From contig JAFCMP010000445.1 of the NCBI GenBank assembly GCA_017506865.1, positions 1,860,001 through 1,924,000 on the forward strand: a stretch of DNA of 64,000 nucleotides, given 5' to 3'. Source of the DNA: Tribonema minus (Eukaryota; Sar; Xanthophyceae; Tribonematales; Tribonemataceae). Under the pieces are notes generated by a model, which was not told the origin of the DNA, did no database searches, and saw nothing but the letters and a program-made list of their open reading frames with translations. This document shows, in pieces, positions 22,575 through 64,000 of the stretch (positions within the stretch are counted from its first letter, which is position 1; every line of letters begins with the position of its first letter). Made by a program: the position numbers and the translations under genes.

Positions 22575-24138
22575 CAGCAGCGGTGGCAGCGGCAGTGGCG
22601 GCAGCTGCGGAAGAGGACTGGCCACAGCTGCGGCTGCCATACTATTAGTAAGAGCAGCGATGGCAGCAGCGGCAGCGGCAGCGAATGTATCGCTGCGATG
22701 CTCAGTCATGGTGAGCGCTGCCGCACTGGGACGGCAACACGCGTTGTTGGTGCCGCACTCAGCTGGTGGTGATTGCTGCTGGCGCTGGGCCGGCGACACA
22801 GCGCAGAACACATACCCCCCCCCCCCCGCCCCTGCATCCCTCGCATTCGTGTCGACAACAACGCATATACCCCCTACTGCGCCATTCGCCTTTTCAAATC
22901 AGGGCTATAGTAGCTGCTTCGACAGGCGAATGCATCTGTTTTGTGGATGCTATCCAATTTCTCGCAATTGGATTCAGGGCACACGCCTTAGCTGCAGGTC
23001 AACAATGCGGCCATCTTTGTTCGCACTAGGCGCGGCACACACGGTCCCGTGTGTCGCACAACGTTGCCATTAGAATGCCGGAGTTGATGCTGTCTGCCGC
23101 TGCAGGCATGCATGCGCAAGGTGCGCATCGCCTGCTGCTGCAGGTTGAAATCCGCGTTTGCTTCCTTGTGAAAGGAGCGGAGCGGCGAACCTCAACATGT
23201 TGGAGCCTCGCGCCGCTACTGTAACTTCAAAAGGCGCCAGGCGGCGGCCCACGTTGATCCGCGTTTCAGCGTTGACTGTAGCTTTACCAATCGTACTGCT
23301 CGCCAACAGCATTCCTATTAAATGCAAATCTTCAAGTTTTTGAGGCTCCAACAGAGGCTGATGCCTTCTGCGGCAGTGTGTCTGTGTATCTGTTTTGATG
23401 CTCTATTTGCACGATTCTGCCTGGACAAAAAAAATCAAATATTTACGTCAAGTGGACTACATATTACTTCTTTAAGGAGTTCACGCGGAGAGTTCAACAT
23501 TGTGCATCCTTATAAATGTAAAAATGGCCAAGAACAGTGCAAGAACCCACGCACACGCGGGATGTCTTAGAAAGGCTCCCGGCCTGAAGACCCCTCGTCA
23601 ACAAGCTTACAGGCCAGTTCGCCTGAGGACAGCTCCCAGGAATTTGCTCAGACTGTTCCTTGGGGCGGCCTCCTAGCCGCTTGTTCTGGCTAGCCAGCTG
23701 GACTGCAAGGACTCATTGGAGCTGAGCCATCACCGATACAGCAGGTGTGTGGCCTTTTCTCCATGCAAGTGGTTGGCCTACATCCTGAGAGTGAGCTCCT
23801 GCTGCCCAGATAAGCTTGGCCTGCTCACTGAGCAAGCCCAGGGGCCTTTCCCTTTGGACCACTGGGTACAAGATGATCATTGAAAAACTGCTCAAAGTGG
23901 GATGCGTTTTGTGCAGATCCTAGGCCTGCCCCTGCAAATCTGCAGCATGCTCTTGCCCTGATGTTATGGGGCGGTTCACCAAGTGTTGTGAGTGAGTGAG
24001 AATTGCCTTTGACCCAGCTGCCCTTGTAGTGTGCGCCCAGGTGTTGTCAATGCATCGCATCTCGGTACCGCATAAAGCCAGTATGGCAGAATATGGCTAA
24101 ATAGCCCCCTCTGACCCTAGGGTTGCCTCACAACGCAA
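22575..24138. other. Region between the MATE gene and retroelement copy 2; no gene recognised
   Basis: The first part continues the GC-rich, GCAGCGGCAG-type low-complexity sequence after the stop codon. A C-run lies at about 22818-22829. From about 23575 the sequence may belong to the retroelement that follows, but I could not confirm its 5' boundary. Confidence 0.4.
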
Positions 24139-26206
24139 GTGCTTCTGCACCCAGCCTATGTGCATGCTGCCATGAGCAAGCATCTCGTTGACGCAGGGAC
24201 ATGGCGATTGTCGTGGCAGCTAGCTGGAATGGCGCGGCATCACCTACAGGCAGCACAGTTCATTCTGCGCAGGTCACTGACGAAGCGCATGGGCTTCTTA
24301 GCTCGGGTCGTTGACACGGCTTTGAGTGAGACATGGCTGCACGCATTTGACGGGTTCTGTGCATGGACGCTTGAACGCATGCTGCACCTGCACGGCTGCG
24401 CTACCGCGGCAGTCATGAAGTCACACCTGCTGGCCGCCTGCACTGCTGGTGACAATGAGGAAGCCAGCAGTGGCAGCGTGCTGGTATTGCCGCGCTTGGG
24501 CCCGCCAGAACTCACGGACATCGCAGTGCCACTGCGGGCGTCACGGTTGCCGGAGCGACGAGGCGGTCTGGGCATGCCGCTTTTGGGGCTACTGGCACCA
24601 GCCGCATACACGGCCCAGGCATGCACAACACTGCGGCCTGCAATAATTCATGCCACTGTGGCAGCAGGGGCCCTGAGGCTCGGCACTGACGAACACGGCG
24701 CAGTCACCTGGTTCGCGCAGCACTCATGCGCAATACGCGAGGACCAGGGACTGCCGCCAATCATAGAGGCCGTGCGACGCTCTACGCGAGCGCTGACAGC
24801 TGATGGCGGCGAAAAATCACGCACAGCTGTGGCCGAGCAGCTCCCAGCATCGTTGCTACGGTGGGCAGCAGATACGACGGCCGCAGCGTCGACGCTCCCC
24901 ACTGCGGTGCAAGCGATCTACGCCGCAACTGCCGTCACGGAGACGGGGACCACTGAGCCAGCCCCACACACCCACGGCATTGTGCCTGGCGCCGAGGCGG
25001 CCGCTGCGGCGGCGACCGTACCTGGCCCTCAAGCCGCTGCCGCGGCTGCCTCTTCCACGCCCGCTAAAACACAAACTAGCGCGGAAGAAAGCAGCTGCAG
25101 CGGCGGGCAGGAGGACGACGACGACGACTGGGAGGCCTATGCTGACGAGATCTGCAGGAAGGTAGTGCCCCGCCGCCGGCGCGGTCACTTCACGCACGGA
25201 CTACAAGCCGGCCTTTCAAATGTTCTTCGACGTCAATACGAGGACTGCCTGGTGGAGGACCTAGAGGCTGCCTCGGCTGGTGCCGTGGGCAAGCCGACGC
25301 AGGCTACACTTATTGGTGACTCGCGTGACACCAGCCGCCGCCGCCAACAGGCTAGCGCGCGGGTCCTGGCGCAGCTGCGCAGCCAGCGTGCGTCCGGGGC
25401 AATGGCGTGGATGAGCGTGCTGCCCGCTGCCAATGACCGCCCGGGTGCGGCGCCCATGTCCAGTATGGCAGCAGCCACGATGATTTTGGTTGCGATCTTT
25501 ATAGACGGGTGGGGCATACAGGGCGAGGTGTGCCCATGGCGGTGCAGTGACGTGAGCCCCACCTCCACGCATGCGATCAGCTGCCCCAGCCAGCACATAC
25601 GGGGGCACAACGCGACACACACTGCCCAAAAGCGGTGCCTACAGCGCATCTTGAGACAGCACCATGTCTCTATTGTCCGCAATGAGGACGCTAGCGTCTT
25701 CAAGGTACCGGGGTATCGGGCGGACACAGTCATTGACCCAGGGTGTCTGCACTTTAGCAGTGCATACCGTAACAAGGGAATAGTGCTAGACACAAGTGTG
25801 CGCGCGCCCACAGCGAGCTCGTACCTGACAGGCAAAACAAATGCCTCGAACACGGACGGCTATGCTGCTGGGGTGGGGGAGGACGCGAAGGTCAAGCACC
25901 ACACCGGCACCTTGACGTCATCTTGGGCTTTCGTGCCATTCGTGCAGGAGTCGTACGGACGGCTGGGCAAGCAGACAAGCCTTTTTGTTAAGGAGTTGGC
26001 AATGCACTCAGCACTGTGCTCAGGGGGGGGGGAAGGCAGATGTGTTACGCAAGGCCGGGTTAGCTAAGCGTCAGATCCACATTGAGCTGAGCATATCGCT
26101 GGCGCGGGAGTTGGCGGAGCGCGTCATGGCATACACACGTGGAGCGCGAATGCTGGGCTGTGTTGCGGCGCCGGTATCCAAACTCCTAGGGCACAGCGCA
26201 GACTAG
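24139..26206 (+). pseudogene. 5'-truncated retroelement protein, C-terminal half, frameshifted
   Basis: An open frame runs to 26067, with the correct frame continuing to the stop at 26204-26206. It begins after the RT palm, in the thumb-like region (SRLPERRGGLGMPLLGLLA), then has an Ala-rich acidic linker and a C-terminal domain with HAISCPSQHIRGHNATH, YRADTVIDPG and GIVLDTSV. These echo the TRHN and IDVTI boxes of the element at 1622, so the two belong to one broad class but not the same family. No RT motifs are present. At 26023-26032 there are ten G where the copy at 70-428 has nine; the extra G breaks the frame. A shared 3' end continues to about 26290. Confidence 0.75.
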
Positions 26207-26290
26207 GCTGCTGCGTTGACGCAAGCTTTTCGATTGCATAGGCAACCCGGCCTCCCTTGGGCCTTTATAAATACAAGTCCATACGTACCT
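24139..26290 (+). mobile_element. Retroelement copy 2 (5'-truncated)
   Basis: The 3' limit near 26290 is set by loss of identity with the copy at 70-428 just after AAATACAAGTCCATA. No poly(A) or target duplication is obvious. The 5' limit is uncertain and may lie upstream, toward 23575. Confidence 0.65.
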
Positions 26291-26766
26291 GGCTTTTCCT
26301 TTCGTCCAAGCTCATGAACAAAGATTACAGCCTATGAGCAGACTGGGTGCGGCCGGCTAGTACGGACCAAATCCCGGTTTTACCATGCGGTTGCGCCCTG
26401 TAGTCATGCGGTGAGGTGTTAATCATAAGAGCCAGGTGCTTACACACAGTAGGCATGTCATAGGTGTGCAAACGCAGCGTGCAGCGGAGTACCGCTGCAG
26501 CAATGGATTGTGTATGCAGCAACACCCAGCCCTGCCTACCATTACAAGCAGACGCACAGACTCTCGGAATTCCACAGCAGGAGCACGCCAACAACGCCAC
26601 AGCAGCAGATATACAAATTGTGACCGCTGCAGTACATTGTTGAAGATATATCTTGCTACATGTAGGGAATTACCAGTAAATTAACAAGAAAGCCAATCAG
26701 CTTTACAAAGCACTTCTTGAAAGGAGTCGAATAGAGAAGAAGGGTGACTGAAAGGTCAAATAGGCT
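26291..26766. other. 3' flank of the large minus-strand gene
   Basis: No gene was seen. This should contain the 3' UTR of the gene ending at 26767. Confidence 0.5.
26703..26707 (-). promoter_or_regulatory. Candidate poly(A) signal TGTAA
   Basis: TGTAA, the usual chlorophycean polyadenylation signal, occurs on the minus strand about 60 nt after the stop codon at 26767. It is a short motif, so chance is possible. Confidence 0.35.
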
Positions 26767-62575
<35,809 letters not shown>

Positions 62576-64000
62576 CTGTGCAACTTGCCAAATAACACGT
62601 CCACAGAGGCATGATCAAGTGAGGAACACTGTCGGGCCAACAATTGCATTCCGCAGTAAGTGAGCACCAGCAGTAGAAGCTGGCACCAACCCACATCCTG
62701 CTGACACAAAAAGCATGCACAACCATCACAAATATTGTGCATGGAACTTAATATGTGGGTAAGGTCTTGCCAATAACCCTCTGCCAAGTGTAAGTGTGGT
62801 CAACAACCAGATCTCACTGAAATGTCAAGCGCATATACCACCACAACTTGTGGTAATACAACCGCAACATGCCATTGCACGAATTCCACTGCTACCGCCA
62901 ACACTATAATGGCCGACGGCGCATGCAAAGCTGCAGCATGCTTCTGAGGGCGTCGAATCTCCAAAAGCTCAATTAGCAGTTTCATCCATTGCCATGACCA
63001 TACCCTGACCCTTGTGTTGAGACAAAAAGGTGATATTGTGGAAGGTCTAGGCCATTGTTGAAACACATTGGAGTATTTCAAAGCTTTTGCAGTTGACTTT
63101 TCCTTATGCTGCAGGAGATTTACAGCTGGGAGTATAGTATCATTCACCACTGTGCCAAAAACAGAACGTCAAGGGGACCATGCAGAGCAGACACAAACTT
63201 GCCAGGTAGTGCGTGTGTTGCCAAGAGTAATAATTGAGCAACAGCATGCAAAGATGAACAGCCCCATCAGTGCTCAACATGACCCAACCCCAACATGTGC
63301 TGAGCGCTGTCAACATCGTCATAACAACTTCATGGTCAAGTTCTTCTTTGATTCATCATTTGATATCTGGTCAACAAAAACATTGCAACAAAATGGAGTC
63401 TGAAGTAAGAGTCATGCATTGTCACTAACCGTCTGCCATAGCATGATAGAAGACGAGTCGGCATCGGCCACCGCAGCAGTCGCCATCAGTGCATGTGGCC
63501 ACCCGATGATGCCACGTGCACCATGAGCATATGTCAAGAGGGAAAAAATGATGAGTACAGAAAGAGTCAGTGCAGGCATACGCCATCTAGAGCGTGGCAG
63601 CAACAGCCGCTGTAGCTGCACACAATCGCCATAGCAACAAAGCCCTGCCATAGCTTCATGAGTGCTTCGATCATGACATTGTGCCACAAAGTAACTCAAT
63701 GCATCAGTGAGGTCACATGAATCACCACCTGCCAAGATAATAAGTCAGTCAAAGCGAGGTCTGTTATGGCAAAGTGAAGATGGCTGCTCAATGTTAACGA
63801 GCACGCGGCAGCCAAAGGGGAAACGAATAAAGAACAGGAAAAGGTAGCGTAAGCACTCGTGACCATGACCAAATCTTAGCGACACAACAAGGGTGCACCA
63901 CCATGACACGGTATGTTGTGACATTGAATGGTTGAACTATGAGGAAGGCCTTGCCATCTGCAGAGGCAGTGGTGGCCGGCAAGCAAATCTCACTGATCAT

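Overview
The window looks like nuclear DNA of a green alga, probably a chlorophycean (Scenedesmaceae-like is a guess). The evidence is short exons with GT..AG introns, many CAG/CTG tracts, GC-rich retroelements in less GC-rich surroundings, a MATE transporter spread over seven exons, and large surface proteins built from chlamydial-Pmp-type repeats (GGA-I and F-x-x-N). No homology search was possible. Family calls rest on motifs, and gene models on splice sites plus reading-frame phase.

Layout. 1-1213: the 3' end of a retroelement abuts an inverted copy of a Cys-rich exon whose sister lies at 30047-30401. 1.6-6.5 kb: a frameshifted reverse-transcriptase element on the minus strand, inserted into a repeat unit of the type that fills the right half of the window. 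6.5-13.3 kb: repeats, a foldback element, and on the minus strand the 5' part of a secreted Pmp-repeat gene (start codon at 13293) with an apparent frameshift. 14.5-22.6 kb: a MATE-family transporter on the plus strand, seven exons totalling 1698 nt. Its introns carry tandem, mutated copies of the start or end of neighbouring exons. 24.1-26.3 kb: a second, 5'-truncated retroelement. 26.8-64 kb: one very large minus-strand gene whose 5' end lies beyond the right edge.

The large gene is the most interesting object. Its C-terminal exons chain in phase: two Pmp-repeat exons, linker exons, a Cys-rich exon and four exons that carry the C-terminal multi-pass membrane domain. Upstream of them, 35.8-62.6 kb holds at least 13 cassette exons of exactly 75 nt (25 residues). 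Each is in phase 1 at both ends, so cassettes can be gained or lost without a frame change. From about 40 to 64 kb the cassettes sit in a 1.1-1.6 kb unit (B-C-A along the gene). B and C look like decayed exons, and intronic CAG/CTG tracts of different length lie at the same place in many units. Recent duplications, an hAT-like element with TIRs, 8-bp target duplication and an empty paralogous site, and a TA-flanked inverted-repeat family all lie inside the array and allow relative dating.

Both the MATE gene and the Pmp gene therefore show the same habit: repeated duplication of short exon-plus-splice-site segments into adjacent introns, most copies decaying and some kept as coding cassettes.
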